From NCBI GenBank assembly GCA_900545915.1, contig URAV01000006.1, positions 1-64,000 on the forward strand: a DNA stretch of 64,000 nucleotides, written 5' to 3'. Both the position numbers and the translations under genes were made by a program. The notes under the pieces were generated by a model. That model searched no databases. It was given only the letters and a program-made list of their open reading frames with translations, and was not told the DNA's origin. Of the stretch, positions 36,511 through 45,239 are shown piece by piece. The stretch's first letter is position 1. The number at the start of each line of letters is the position of its first letter. This stretch comes from an uncultured Porphyromonadaceae bacterium (lineage in GTDB: Bacteria; Bacteroidota; Bacteroidia; Bacteroidales; Coprobacteraceae).

Positions 36511-39417
36511 ATGAGAAATACTATTGCAATTTTGAGCTTGACGGTAGCGTTATTGAGTGGAGGAGATTCGTTATTTGCAAAGGAGAAAGTCGTGTTTAAT
36601 CGGGATTTTTCTCCTGCGGAAGGACTTGTGTCACCGCAAGAAAAACCGTATCGGCAAGAAATATGTTTGAACGGGCTGTGGGATTTTCAACCGGTAGCCG
36701 TGCCTCGTGATTGGAAGCAAGGGAATGGAGTTGCCCCTATATTGACAGAACCTCGAGAAGGCCGGTGGGAAAAAGTAAAAATAAAAATTCCGTCACCGTG
36801 GAATGTAAATGATTGGGGTGGTGGAATGGAGACCGGAGAGGGTTCGAAGAACCCTTATGCTCCGAGTTCTGTTTATTATCCCTCATATCCGTCCTCTTGG
36901 ATACGAGAAAAAATGGGGTGGTTACGCCGGGAATTTTCGATACCTGCCGATTGGAAAAAAGATAATCGTTTGATACTTCATTTTGAAGCTGTTGCAGGAG
37001 AATGTGTCGTAAAGGTCAATGGTAAAGAAGTTTGTCGGAATTTTGACCAGTATTTGCCGTTTGATGCAGATGTTACCGATTATATTGATTGGAATAAACC
37101 GAATGAGTTGTTAGTAGGTGTACGCCATAATACTCTTTTCCAAAAATTTCATCCGGAATATAAAAAAATGAAAACAACTTATGCATTGGGTTCTAATACC
37201 GATAAGATCGTCGGTATTTGGCAAGATGTATTTTTATGGGCTGTACCTGAAGTTCGGGTAACGGAAGCTTTTATAAAGCCTTGGGTGGATCGTGATGAAC
37301 TGGAGATCGATGTAAATGTCATCAATCAGTCTCGACAACTTAAAACTATTTTATTAGGAGGAGATGCTCGTGAGTGGATCAACAATGCTGGTAAAACGAT
37401 TTTGGATGCTCCTGAGATTAAATGGACATTGGGACATACGGCATTAACGATAGATCCCGTATCTGTGACTTTAAAACCGGGAGAAACGCAAAAAGTAACT
37501 TTGCAAACTAAAGTAAGAAATCAATTGAAGCTTTGGTTACCCGAAACCCCTAATTTATATATGCTTTCTTTGAAAATTTCAGATAAGAAACAAGCGTATG
37601 ATATTAAAAATATTCGTTTCGGATGGCGTCAGTTCAAACTGTCGGGAACAGATTTTTTGTTGAACGGTAGGAAAATTCAGTGTGTCGGTGATATACAGCA
37701 CCCCTTCGGTCCTTATATCTGTTCACGTCGTTTTGCTTGGGCATGGTTACAGATGATTAAGGACTTTGGAGGGAATTCGGTGCGTCCTCACGCACAACCG
37801 TGGCCTCGTGTGTATTATGATTTGGCGGATGAGATGGGAATTATGGTATTAGATGAAACCGGGTTGTTCGGGAGTTCTATCAATCTTAATTTTGAAGCTC
37901 CTGAAGCTTGGGAACATTATGCAGAACATTTGGAGCGTTTGATTCTTCGAGATAGAAATCACCCTTCTGTAATCGGTTGGAGTGTAGGTAATGAGTTGTT
38001 CGCAATTGCTCTTTTAAATAAACCGTCTAAAGAGGTAGCGGAAAAATGGGATGATAAAATTGTAGAACTTGCAGATCGTGTGCCGGCATGGGACCCGACG
38101 AGGGGTTTTATAACTTGTGACGGAGACAGGGATTTAGATGGGCGTTTGCCTGTATGGAGTAAGCATTTCGGGCACGGGCTGAAATTGGATTTGTTGCCGG
38201 AGAAAAAAGATAAACCGATGATTGTCGGAGAATCGGGTGCTACCTATTACGGAAAACCTGACCAATTGTACCAGTTCGCAGGAGACAAACCTTATGTCTC
38301 TTATTACGGACGTAATGAAGCTTTGGCAGTAGATGTATATCAGAATGTACAGAAAATGGCAAAACCGTTTTTGGCTTATTATTCACCGTCCGAAGTTTGT
38401 TGGTTCGGACTGGAACATCTGAATCTCGGCTATAATGATTATTCTCGTTTACCGGATGGGCAGGATGGAGTATTTGCCGGAAAAGTTTATGAAGAGGGTA
38501 AACCGGGATATCAATTTGAGCGTATTCCGCCTTATGTGACAACTTTTAATCCGGGAATCGATCCGTCATTGCCTCTCTATAAACCTTTGCCTATGTTTCA
38601 TGCCTTAAAGGCTGCATTAGCGGATAAACCTTGCGAATGGGATCATTATACAGAGTTGAAAATTCCGAAACCCGCAGATCTTCCTCAGCCGGTATATTCC
38701 GAAGTATTTTTTATCGGAGATAAAACCGGAGCATTGGCTGATCATTTAAGAAAAACAGGGATAACGTTTTCTACGAATAAAAAATCGCCTGTGGTAATTG
38801 TTGATGGTGAAAATATCGGAGATAGTCAATTAAAACAATTTACCGCTGTTATGAAATCTGCTAAAAAATCCGATCGTACAATTCTGATTATGACAGCTAC
38901 TAAAGGTATTGATCCGAAGATTTTACCGTTATTACCTGCAAATATTGAAACGACAAATAGAACAGCGACGGCATTTAATCCCGGTAAAAAGTCAGAATGG
39001 GGTGAATATTTTACTGTACCTGCACTTTATTTTTCAGAAATAGATAGTAAAGAACCTATTCTCAAACAAGGACTCTCGGGAGCTTTTGTCGATGAAGGGA
39101 CTGTTGTGTTCGATGCTTCGGGGATTGACTGGTCTCTCTTTAACCGAGCTCCGGAGAATAGGAAATGTGCACAAGTAGTATTATATGAAAAGCTACGGAA
39201 ACCGTCAGGTGTGGCGATGGTTACCTATCCTTTAGGAAAATCGGTAATAGCAGTTTCTTCTATAAACTATCTTGTCGATACAAAAGAGACTGCGGCTTTT
39301 TGGGAACGACTCTTTTCTGTGATGAAAATAGATATGGATAAGGCTAATAAGCAGTCAGGAAAAAGTAAAAAAGTTCAGCACGATTTGTTGTTGGATGGAC
39401 CTGTAGATGGTAAGTAA
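36511..39417 (+). CDS. Glycoside hydrolase family 2 enzyme
   Basis: 968 aa from the ATG at 36511; the open frame extends back into the GH92 gene, but that part is not a plausible leader. A signal peptide precedes a jelly-roll domain (EICLNGLWDF; HFEAVAGECVVKVNGKEVC), an immunoglobulin-like domain, and a TIM barrel with acid/base Glu495 in GWSVGNELF and nucleophile Glu574 in IVGESGATYYG. A C-terminal region of about 270 aa includes a Rossmann-like stretch (AVMKSAKKSDRTILIMTATK). GH2 covers beta-galactosidase, beta-glucuronidase, beta-mannosidase and others; beta-galactosidase or beta-mannosidase are the likelier options here. Confidence 0.87.
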   Translation: MRNTIAILSLTVALLSGGDSLFAKEKVVFNRDFSPAEGLVSPQEKPYRQEICLNGLWDFQPVAVPRDWKQGNGVAPILTEPREGRWEKVKIKIPSPWNVNDWGGGMETGEGSKNPYAPSSVYYPSYPSSWIREKMGWLRREFSIPADWKKDNRLILHFEAVAGECVVKVNGKEVCRNFDQYLPFDADVTDYIDWNKPNELLVGVRHNTLFQKFHPEYKKMKTTYALGSNTDKIVGIWQDVFLWAVPEVRVTEAFIKPWVDRDELEIDVNVINQSRQLKTILLGGDAREWINNAGKTILDAPEIKWTLGHTALTIDPVSVTLKPGETQKVTLQTKVRNQLKLWLPETPNLYMLSLKISDKKQAYDIKNIRFGWRQFKLSGTDFLLNGRKIQCVGDIQHPFGPYICSRRFAWAWLQMIKDFGGNSVRPHAQPWPRVYYDLADEMGIMVLDETGLFGSSINLNFEAPEAWEHYAEHLERLILRDRNHPSVIGWSVGNELFAIALLNKPSKEVAEKWDDKIVELADRVPAWDPTRGFITCDGDRDLDGRLPVWSKHFGHGLKLDLLPEKKDKPMIVGESGATYYGKPDQLYQFAGDKPYVSYYGRNEALAVDVYQNVQKMAKPFLAYYSPSEVCWFGLEHLNLGYNDYSRLPDGQDGVFAGKVYEEGKPGYQFERIPPYVTTFNPGIDPSLPLYKPLPMFHALKAALADKPCEWDHYTELKIPKPADLPQPVYSEVFFIGDKTGALADHLRKTGITFSTNKKSPVVIVDGENIGDSQLKQFTAVMKSAKKSDRTILIMTATKGIDPKILPLLPANIETTNRTATAFNPGKKSEWGEYFTVPALYFSEIDSKEPILKQGLSGAFVDEGTVVFDASGIDWSLFNRAPENRKCAQVVLYEKLRKPSGVAMVTYPLGKSVIAVSSINYLVDTKETAAFWERLFSVMKIDMDKANKQSGKSKKVQHDLLLDGPVDGK

Positions 39418-39447
39418 ATAATTATTAGGTTTTCATTATTAGGGGTA

Positions 39448-39516
39448 AGAGCCTGATTGAATTTTGCACGGGTCAAGTTCGAGAATTTCTGCAATCGGAA
39501 AATTTAAATAGGCTCT
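39448..39516. repeat. Short inverted-end repeat (copy G)
   Basis: AGAGCCTGATTGAATTTT at the left faces GGAAAATTTAAATAGGCTCT at the right within only 69 bp: a shortened member of the family. It directly abuts the terminator at 39517. Confidence 0.7.
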
Positions 39517-39560
39517 AAGAATGTCCGGTCATCATTAGATGTTCGGACGTTCTTGTTTTT
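39517..39560 (+). terminator. Terminator after the GH2 gene
   Basis: AAGAATGTCCG (39517-39527) pairs with CGGACGTTCTT (39544-39554), with one G-U pair, followed by GTTTTT. It closes the GH99-like/GH92/GH2 operon. Confidence 0.8.
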
Positions 39561-39599
39561 ACCTATTTTTAGGTATTGCAATGGGGTTGTATCATTTTG

Positions 39600-39607
39600 T
39601 ACTTTTG
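39600..39607 (+). promoter_or_regulatory. -7 box of the chorismatase-like gene
   Basis: TACTTTTG fits TAnnTTTG. A TTG at 39576-39578 with a 21-base spacer may be the -33 box. Its position supports the ATG at 39658 over the upstream frame opening at 39553. Confidence 0.5.
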
Positions 39608-39657
39608 CAGCAGAATTAAGCACTGTAAAAATATATTGCGAAAAAATAAAAATAGTA

Positions 39658-40806
39658 ATGAATGATTGTCGTTATATATGTCGCTATTTAAGGGAAAGTC
39701 GGGCGGACTTTTCTACTATGGTGAAGCGTTTATTGAGTAAGTATCGACCGAAAAATGTCCCTGTCCGTCTGGTTTTTTTCGGAGATGTTACGGATAATGT
39801 CCGTTATCGGGAAGAGCTTGATGTTATTCGAAAAGAAGCCGATATACATTTTGGAGATAAACTTCCTGTAATTAGTTATGTGGCTCAGAAACCATTGGAT
39901 GGAAGCGGTTTGGTCATGGAAGCTCATGAATTGAAAATACTTCAAGGGGAGACGGTTGAATATAAATCGTTGTGGACAAATTTTTACGTTACAGTAACAT
40001 CTCCTCATGTGAAACATCTCTTTTTAGGGGGAGTAATGAGTGATAATTTAGACGAAAGTTTTTCCGTTCAATCTTACAATGTATTTGATGTTGTCGAAAA
40101 AATATTGCAGATAGAGAACATGCCTGTACATTCTATCGTCCGACAATGGAATTATATTGAACAGATTACGGCATTTGACGGAGAACATCAACATTATCAG
40201 GATTTTAATGATGCACGAAGTTTTTTTTATAATTATTCACAATGGCCTGAAGGTTATCCTGCGGCAACAGGAATAGGAACGGCATGTGGAGGAATTGTTG
40301 TCGATATCAATGCGGTTTATGCGGATGATGCTTCTATAAATATCGATGCAATAGATAATGGTTGGCAAATTGCGGCGCATGCTTATTCGCAGGGCGTTTT
40401 ATTGGGAGAGAAAGATCCTCGTTTTCAAAATAAGACTACTCCTAAATTTGAACGTGCTAAACGAGTAAAGCAAGAAGAATATGAAATAGTTTATGTATCG
40501 GGAACTGCTGCTATACGAGGAGAGGAAAGTCTTTTAGGTGTCGGTATAGAAAAACAGGCTCAGACTACGGTGGAAAATATCGATTATCTTATTTCAAGAG
40601 AAAATATGCAGAAGCAGGGTGTTCCGCTTTTCGGATCTTCTTATAAATTAAAAAATTGCCGGGTATATCTGAAAGATGTTTCTTTTATGGAGAAAGCCCG
40701 TATGGTTATTGAAAGACTGTATCCCGATGTTGAGTCTATTTTTCTTTTGGCTGATGTGTGCCGGGATGAATTATTAATAGAGATAGAAGGAATCGCTTCT
40801 GTATGA
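39658..40806 (+). CDS. Chorismatase/RidA-like protein (FkbO/XanB2-like)
   Basis: 382 aa, no signal peptide, cytoplasmic. RQWNYIEQI, HYQDFNDARSFFY and YPAATGIGTACGG line up with the WNY, FNxxR and PAATGIG motifs of chorismatases (Hyg5/FkbO/XanB2) and related pteridine-dependent deoxygenase-like proteins. The C-terminal half (VYVSGTAAIRGEESLLGVG; QTTVENIDYLIS) is RidA/YjgF-like. Chorismatases hydrolyse chorismate to pyruvate plus a dihydroxy-cyclohexadienoate or hydroxybenzoate. Activity in this protein is not established. It has its own promoter and no biosynthetic neighbour, and stands between glycosidase genes. Confidence 0.65.
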   Translation: MNDCRYICRYLRESRADFSTMVKRLLSKYRPKNVPVRLVFFGDVTDNVRYREELDVIRKEADIHFGDKLPVISYVAQKPLDGSGLVMEAHELKILQGETVEYKSLWTNFYVTVTSPHVKHLFLGGVMSDNLDESFSVQSYNVFDVVEKILQIENMPVHSIVRQWNYIEQITAFDGEHQHYQDFNDARSFFYNYSQWPEGYPAATGIGTACGGIVVDINAVYADDASINIDAIDNGWQIAAHAYSQGVLLGEKDPRFQNKTTPKFERAKRVKQEEYEIVYVSGTAAIRGEESLLGVGIEKQAQTTVENIDYLISRENMQKQGVPLFGSSYKLKNCRVYLKDVSFMEKARMVIERLYPDVESIFLLADVCRDELLIEIEGIASV

Positions 40807-41332
40807 TTTTAAGTCGTAAAATTGTCGCATAGTAATAAGAACTCGTCTAAATTTTCATGGGCAGGTTTGGGAATTTCTTTCGAGGATCTTTTATTGTTTT
40901 TGCAAGGATAATAAACCGGTTATCTGAGGAGTGAAAACGTAAAAACAGATCGGAAGAAAATGTAAAAATGACCTGATAATATTTTCTTTAGTCGGAAAAT
41001 TTAGACAGGTTCTAAAGCCTTCAAATTATTTTTAATCCCTTTTTATATTGAAAAACAATTTTTATATTTGATCGGTAATTGAAATTCTTCGTAAGGGTGA
41101 GATTTTGAATAAATATTTTATTCTCATCGTTAGATGATGTCTCGTATAGTAAATAGTTTGGGAAAGATCGGAAATAAATATAATTTTCAAATTTTTCTTT
41201 TCGAAGATAATATCCTGAATTTTTAGTTGGAGAGTAGGTCGTAAAAGAAAACAGTGTAGCTTTTTTTTAAGTTGATAGATGAGATTTTATTATTGATCGA
41301 ATAAGAGTATTTTTTAATATAAAATCAGTAAA
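40807..41332. other. Intergenic region between the chorismatase-like and GH95 genes
   Basis: The 526-bp gap contains repeat copy D (40838-41013) and a -7 match (TATATTTG, 41063-41070), which would give the GH95 gene a leader of roughly 250 nt. No open frame or RNA gene is evident in the remainder. Confidence 0.55.
40838..41013. repeat. Intergenic inverted-end repeat, copy D (best complete copy)
   Basis: 176 bp bounded by AGAACTCGTCTAAATTTTC (left) and GGAAAATTTAGACAGGTTCT (right), which are near-perfect inverted repeats of each other. The interior is colinear with copy A and with inverted copy C (GGAGTGAAAACG, CGGAAGAAAA, ATGACCTGATAATATTTT). No open frame for a transposase. Confidence 0.8.
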
Positions 41333-44300
41333 ATGAGGGGAATCAGTAAAATTTCTTTGGGAATATTATTCGTATTATTGTATCCTGTCCGGATGGTGGA
41401 TGCTATATCTTTTTCCGGTTCTCACCAGCCTGAAATGAAAGCTGTGTATAATAAGCCGGCTAAAGTGTGGGAGAGTGAAGCACTTCCTATCGGCAATGGG
41501 TACATGGGGGCTATGATTTTCGGAGATGTTTATCGGGATATAATTCAAGTTAATGAACATTCGTTGTGGTCAGGCGGTCCGGGAGAGAATTCGGATTATA
41601 ATGGAGGTCATCTGGGAACACCTGCAGAAAATAGAACTAATTTGCAGAAAGTCAGGAAAGCTTTACAGCAAAAAATGAATAAGTTCTCTAAAAGTGACGC
41701 GGCTTATTTTGATTCTGACGGAAAGTTGGTTACCAAAAATTACGGCGACGAGAATAGTGACGGAATGAAGTCTCTTATCGAGAGTCTTCGCGGAACTAAA
41801 AATAATTTCGGTTCGTATCAGACCTTAGGCAATATCGAAATAGCTTATAATTCATTGGTTATTCCGGACGTCGTGAGATTTGAAAGCGATTGTGATAATA
41901 TCAATAATTACGATCAGCGGATCGATAAATTGTTTGATGCGAATAATAATACGAAGTGGTATGCCGATAAAGGATTTCAAGGAAAATTCCCTTGTTATAT
42001 CGCTTGGGAATACGGAACGAAACTACGGGTAAAATCTTATAGCCTTATATCGGGGAACGATGTCCCGGATAGAGATCCCGTATCATGGAACTTTTATGGC
42101 TCAAATGATGGTAAGAGATATAAATTACTCGATAAGCAGTCGAACGTAACATTTGAAAAGCGAAAAGAAGTTTTAAAATTTCCCTTGAAAAAAGAGGCGA
42201 ATTATAAATTTTTTAAGCTGGAAATTACGAAGGTCGCAGTCGGCAATATGATTACGCCTCCGCAACTGTCGGATATAGAGCTTGAATATGAACAGTTATA
42301 TGAGCCTTTAGATCCGTATAGCGATTATGTGCGGATGCTTGATATAGATAACGCGGTGCATTCGGTGATTTATAAAGAAAATGGAACGACGTTTACTCGT
42401 GAATGTTTTATGAGTTATCCGGATAATGTAATGGTGATGCGATTGAAGGCGGATAAGAGAGGTTGTATTTCCCGAACATTTGCAATTACATCCCCTCAAC
42501 CGAGAAAACGAATATTTGCGTCTGGTAATACATTGACAATGACGGGACGGCCGGCATTACATAAAGAGAACGGATTGAAATTTGCACAGCAAGTAAAGGT
42601 ATTGAATAAAGGAGGACATCTGGAAGTTATCGATAATAAAAAGATTCGTGTAAAAGATGCCGATGAAGTAATTTTGCTTATGTCTGCTGCGACGAACTAT
42701 CAGCAATCTATGGATGAAAATTTCAATTATTTTTCGAGTGATGATCCTTTGACGACAGTAAAACGAACGTTGACGGCAGCAGAGTCGAAAACATATGAAG
42801 ATTTGCTCTTTTCGCATAAAAAAGATTATAAGACATTGTATGGCAGAATGAGCTTGAATTTGGGAAATATAACCGGAATACCGACTAAGACTACCGATAT
42901 ATTGTTGAGGGATTTTTATAGAGGCAATACCATTGAAGAAAATCTATATGCCGAAATGCTGTATTATCAGTTCGGGCGTTATTTATTGATCGCTTCTTCT
43001 CGGGAGAACTCTTTGCCTGCGAATTTACAAGGTGTGTGGGGTGAAAGATTGTCTAATCCGTGGAATGCCGATTATCATACCAATATTAACGTACAGATGA
43101 ATTATTGGCCGGCACAGCAAACCAATTTAAGCCCTTGTCATATACCGCTGATTTCTTATATTAACAGTTTAGTTCCCAGAGGCGAGATAACAGCTCGGCA
43201 TTATTATTGCAAGCCTGATGGCGGTGATGTGCGTGGTTGGGTAACGCATCATGAGAATAATATATGGGGAAATACAGCTCCGGGAACGAGTTATGGGGCA
43301 TTTCATTTTCCTGCCGGAGCAGCATGGATGTGTCAGGATATATGGGAATATTATCAATTCAATTGTGACAAGAAATTTTTAGAACAAAACTATAATACGC
43401 TTTTAGGTGCAGCCTTGTTTTGGGTGGATAACTTGTGGACGGATGAACGGGATGGAACGTTGGTCGCTAATCCGTCGCATTCTCCCGAGCATGGAGAATA
43501 TTCATTGGGTTGTTCTACGGTTCAGGCGATGATTGCCGAAATATTCGATATTGTGATTAAAGCGAGTGAAGATCTGGGAAAAGACACGAAAGAGGTTGCC
43601 GAGATAAAGGCGGCGAAAAGTAAATTGGCAGGTCCTCAAATAGGATTAGGTGGACAGTTTATGGAATGGAAAGACGAAGTAACGAGAGATATAACCGGAG
43701 ATGGACAGCACCGACATGTCAATCATTTGTTTTGGTTGCATCCGGGATCGCAGATTGTTGCCGGAAGAAGTACACAGGAAGATAAATATGTGGAGGCAAT
43801 GAAAAAAACTCTGGAAACACGAGGTGATGGCGGTACAGGTTGGAGTAAAGCATGGAAGATTAATTTCTGGGCTCGTTTGAGAGACGGAAATCGCGCTCAT
43901 AAATTATTGAAAGAGGCGTTGACCCTTACATATACAGGTAATCCGGCTAATATCGGGGGAGTTTATCAGAATTTGTTCGATACGCATCCGCCTTTCCAGA
44001 TAGATGGAAATTTTGGAGCAACTTCGGGTATTGCGGAGATGTTGCTTCAAAGTCAGGGAGGTTATATAGAATTGCTTCCAGCCATACCGGACGATTGGGC
44101 GAATGGAACATTCGAGGGGTTAAAAGCGAGAGGAAATTTTGAGATCGATGCAGAATGGAAAAACGGAGTTCTCGTTGCAGCTGAGCTGACTTCTAATTCA
44201 GGTAAAGAATGCATTATAAAATATCCTAATGCAAAAGATTTGATAGTTAAGTTGAAAAACGGTGGTGCAATAGCGAAAGAAGTGATCGATAACGATAAAA

Positions 44301-44347
44301 TATCATTTGTTACGACAGCAGGTGCGGTATATGAAATTTGCAGATAA
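41333..44347 (+). CDS. GH95 alpha-L-fucosidase/galactosidase-type enzyme with inserted discoidin-like domain
   Basis: 1004 aa, signal peptide. The GH95 N-terminal domain starts with PAKVWESEALPIGNGYMGAM and VNEHSLWSGGPG. The (alpha/alpha)6 barrel shows SLPANLQGVWGE, NADYHTNINVQMNYWPAQQ (catalytic Asn pair region) and FQIDGNFGATSGIAEML. Residues about 180-322 interrupt the N-terminal domain with an F5/8C (CBM32-like) module: DNINNYDQRIDKLFDANNNT, SWNFYGSNDGKRYKLL, FFKLEITKV. The GH95 fold resumes at YVRMLDIDNAVHSV. GH95 enzymes cut alpha-1,2-fucosyl or related alpha-L-galactosyl linkages. The insert probably binds glycan. Followed by an SGNH esterase gene. Confidence 0.9.
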   Translation: MRGISKISLGILFVLLYPVRMVDAISFSGSHQPEMKAVYNKPAKVWESEALPIGNGYMGAMIFGDVYRDIIQVNEHSLWSGGPGENSDYNGGHLGTPAENRTNLQKVRKALQQKMNKFSKSDAAYFDSDGKLVTKNYGDENSDGMKSLIESLRGTKNNFGSYQTLGNIEIAYNSLVIPDVVRFESDCDNINNYDQRIDKLFDANNNTKWYADKGFQGKFPCYIAWEYGTKLRVKSYSLISGNDVPDRDPVSWNFYGSNDGKRYKLLDKQSNVTFEKRKEVLKFPLKKEANYKFFKLEITKVAVGNMITPPQLSDIELEYEQLYEPLDPYSDYVRMLDIDNAVHSVIYKENGTTFTRECFMSYPDNVMVMRLKADKRGCISRTFAITSPQPRKRIFASGNTLTMTGRPALHKENGLKFAQQVKVLNKGGHLEVIDNKKIRVKDADEVILLMSAATNYQQSMDENFNYFSSDDPLTTVKRTLTAAESKTYEDLLFSHKKDYKTLYGRMSLNLGNITGIPTKTTDILLRDFYRGNTIEENLYAEMLYYQFGRYLLIASSRENSLPANLQGVWGERLSNPWNADYHTNINVQMNYWPAQQTNLSPCHIPLISYINSLVPRGEITARHYYCKPDGGDVRGWVTHHENNIWGNTAPGTSYGAFHFPAGAAWMCQDIWEYYQFNCDKKFLEQNYNTLLGAALFWVDNLWTDERDGTLVANPSHSPEHGEYSLGCSTVQAMIAEIFDIVIKASEDLGKDTKEVAEIKAAKSKLAGPQIGLGGQFMEWKDEVTRDITGDGQHRHVNHLFWLHPGSQIVAGRSTQEDKYVEAMKKTLETRGDGGTGWSKAWKINFWARLRDGNRAHKLLKEALTLTYTGNPANIGGVYQNLFDTHPPFQIDGNFGATSGIAEMLLQSQGGYIELLPAIPDDWANGTFEGLKARGNFEIDAEWKNGVLVAAELTSNSGKECIIKYPNAKDLIVKLKNGGAIAKEVIDNDKISFVTTAGAVYEICR

Positions 44348-44356
44348 AAAATATAA

Positions 44357-44491
44357 AGAGCCTGTCTAAGTTTTGCGATAAAAATATATATTTGATCTTT
44401 TTGAGATTATTCTTTGATATGTTTCTTGTTGGAACTGAAAACTGTTTTCGAAAAAACTTTAAAAAATGTCTGTGTAAAATTTAGGAGGGCT
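44357..44491. repeat. Intergenic inverted-end repeat, copy F
   Basis: AGAGCCTGTCTAAGTTTT at the left and GTAAAATTTAGGAGGGCT at the right bound 135 bp. The interior is unlike copies A, C and D, so the ends are better conserved than the core. It lies 10 bases behind the GH95 stop. Confidence 0.65.
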
Positions 44492-44558
44492 ATAAAAGAG
44501 TAGAGATATTTTTAGTTGTCAGTTTCTTCACTCGTTTTTAAATTTAATAATTGATCGT

Positions 44559-45206
44559 ATGAATAAATATTTAATCTGCGTTTTTATATTCTTTTTAGGA
44601 AATGTAAAGATATATGCACAGCGTGTAGCCTGTATAGGGGCAAGTATTAATTATGGCGCTACGATACCGGAAAGAGAAAAATATGCTTATCCTGCTCAGT
44701 TGGGGACATTGCTTGGTATAGGGTATGAAGTGTTCAATTATGGGGTAAGCGGTTGTACAATGCTGAAAAAGGGAAATCTGCCTTATTGGAATACAGAGGA
44801 GTATCGACAGGCATTAGCTTGTAGTCCGGATATTGTGTTTATCGATCTGGGGGGAAATGACAGCAAATTGATTAATCGGAAGTATTTGAATGAGTTCGAG
44901 GCCGATTGTAGAGCTATGATACGTTCTTTTAGGAATCTGCCTTCGAATCCACGAGTTATATTGTTGACGCCTATTGTTTCGTTCGTGACCGATACAACCG
45001 GGATATGGGATACAGTTATTGCAAGGGATATTATCCCCATGACTGAAAAAGCAGCGAGTAAAGAAGGAGTAGAAGTTATCGATATGCATCCTTTACTGGA
45101 AGACCGTCCCGATTTATTGAAAGACAAAATACATCCCAATGCTGAGGGTGCGAAAATGATGGCGAATAAAATGTATGATTTATTAATGCAGGAGAGAGAA
45201 AAATAA
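44559..45206 (+). CDS. SGNH/GDSL-family esterase
   Basis: 215 aa with a signal peptide (YLICVFIFFLGNVKIYAQ). The SGNH blocks are readable: block I CIGASINYG with the nucleophile Ser (GAS instead of the usual GDS), block II Gly in YGVSGCTM, block III GGNDS with the Asn, and block V DKIHPN with Asp and His. Such enzymes in Bacteroidota are often carbohydrate O-acetylesterases (sialate or xylan type). Placed after GH95, it may deacetylate the same glycan; substrate unproven. The cytochrome c gene follows after 33 bases. Confidence 0.83.
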   Translation: MNKYLICVFIFFLGNVKIYAQRVACIGASINYGATIPEREKYAYPAQLGTLLGIGYEVFNYGVSGCTMLKKGNLPYWNTEEYRQALACSPDIVFIDLGGNDSKLINRKYLNEFEADCRAMIRSFRNLPSNPRVILLTPIVSFVTDTTGIWDTVIARDIIPMTEKAASKEGVEVIDMHPLLEDRPDLLKDKIHPNAEGAKMMANKMYDLLMQEREK

Positions 45207-45239
45207 TTTGTATTCTCTATATTGGAAGAAAGTAATCAC

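Noticed and set aside
28991..39417. Classical polysaccharide utilisation locus
   Set aside because: No SusC/SusD pair or dedicated regulator is present in this stretch, so the term is not used, although the enzymes are typical PUL contents.
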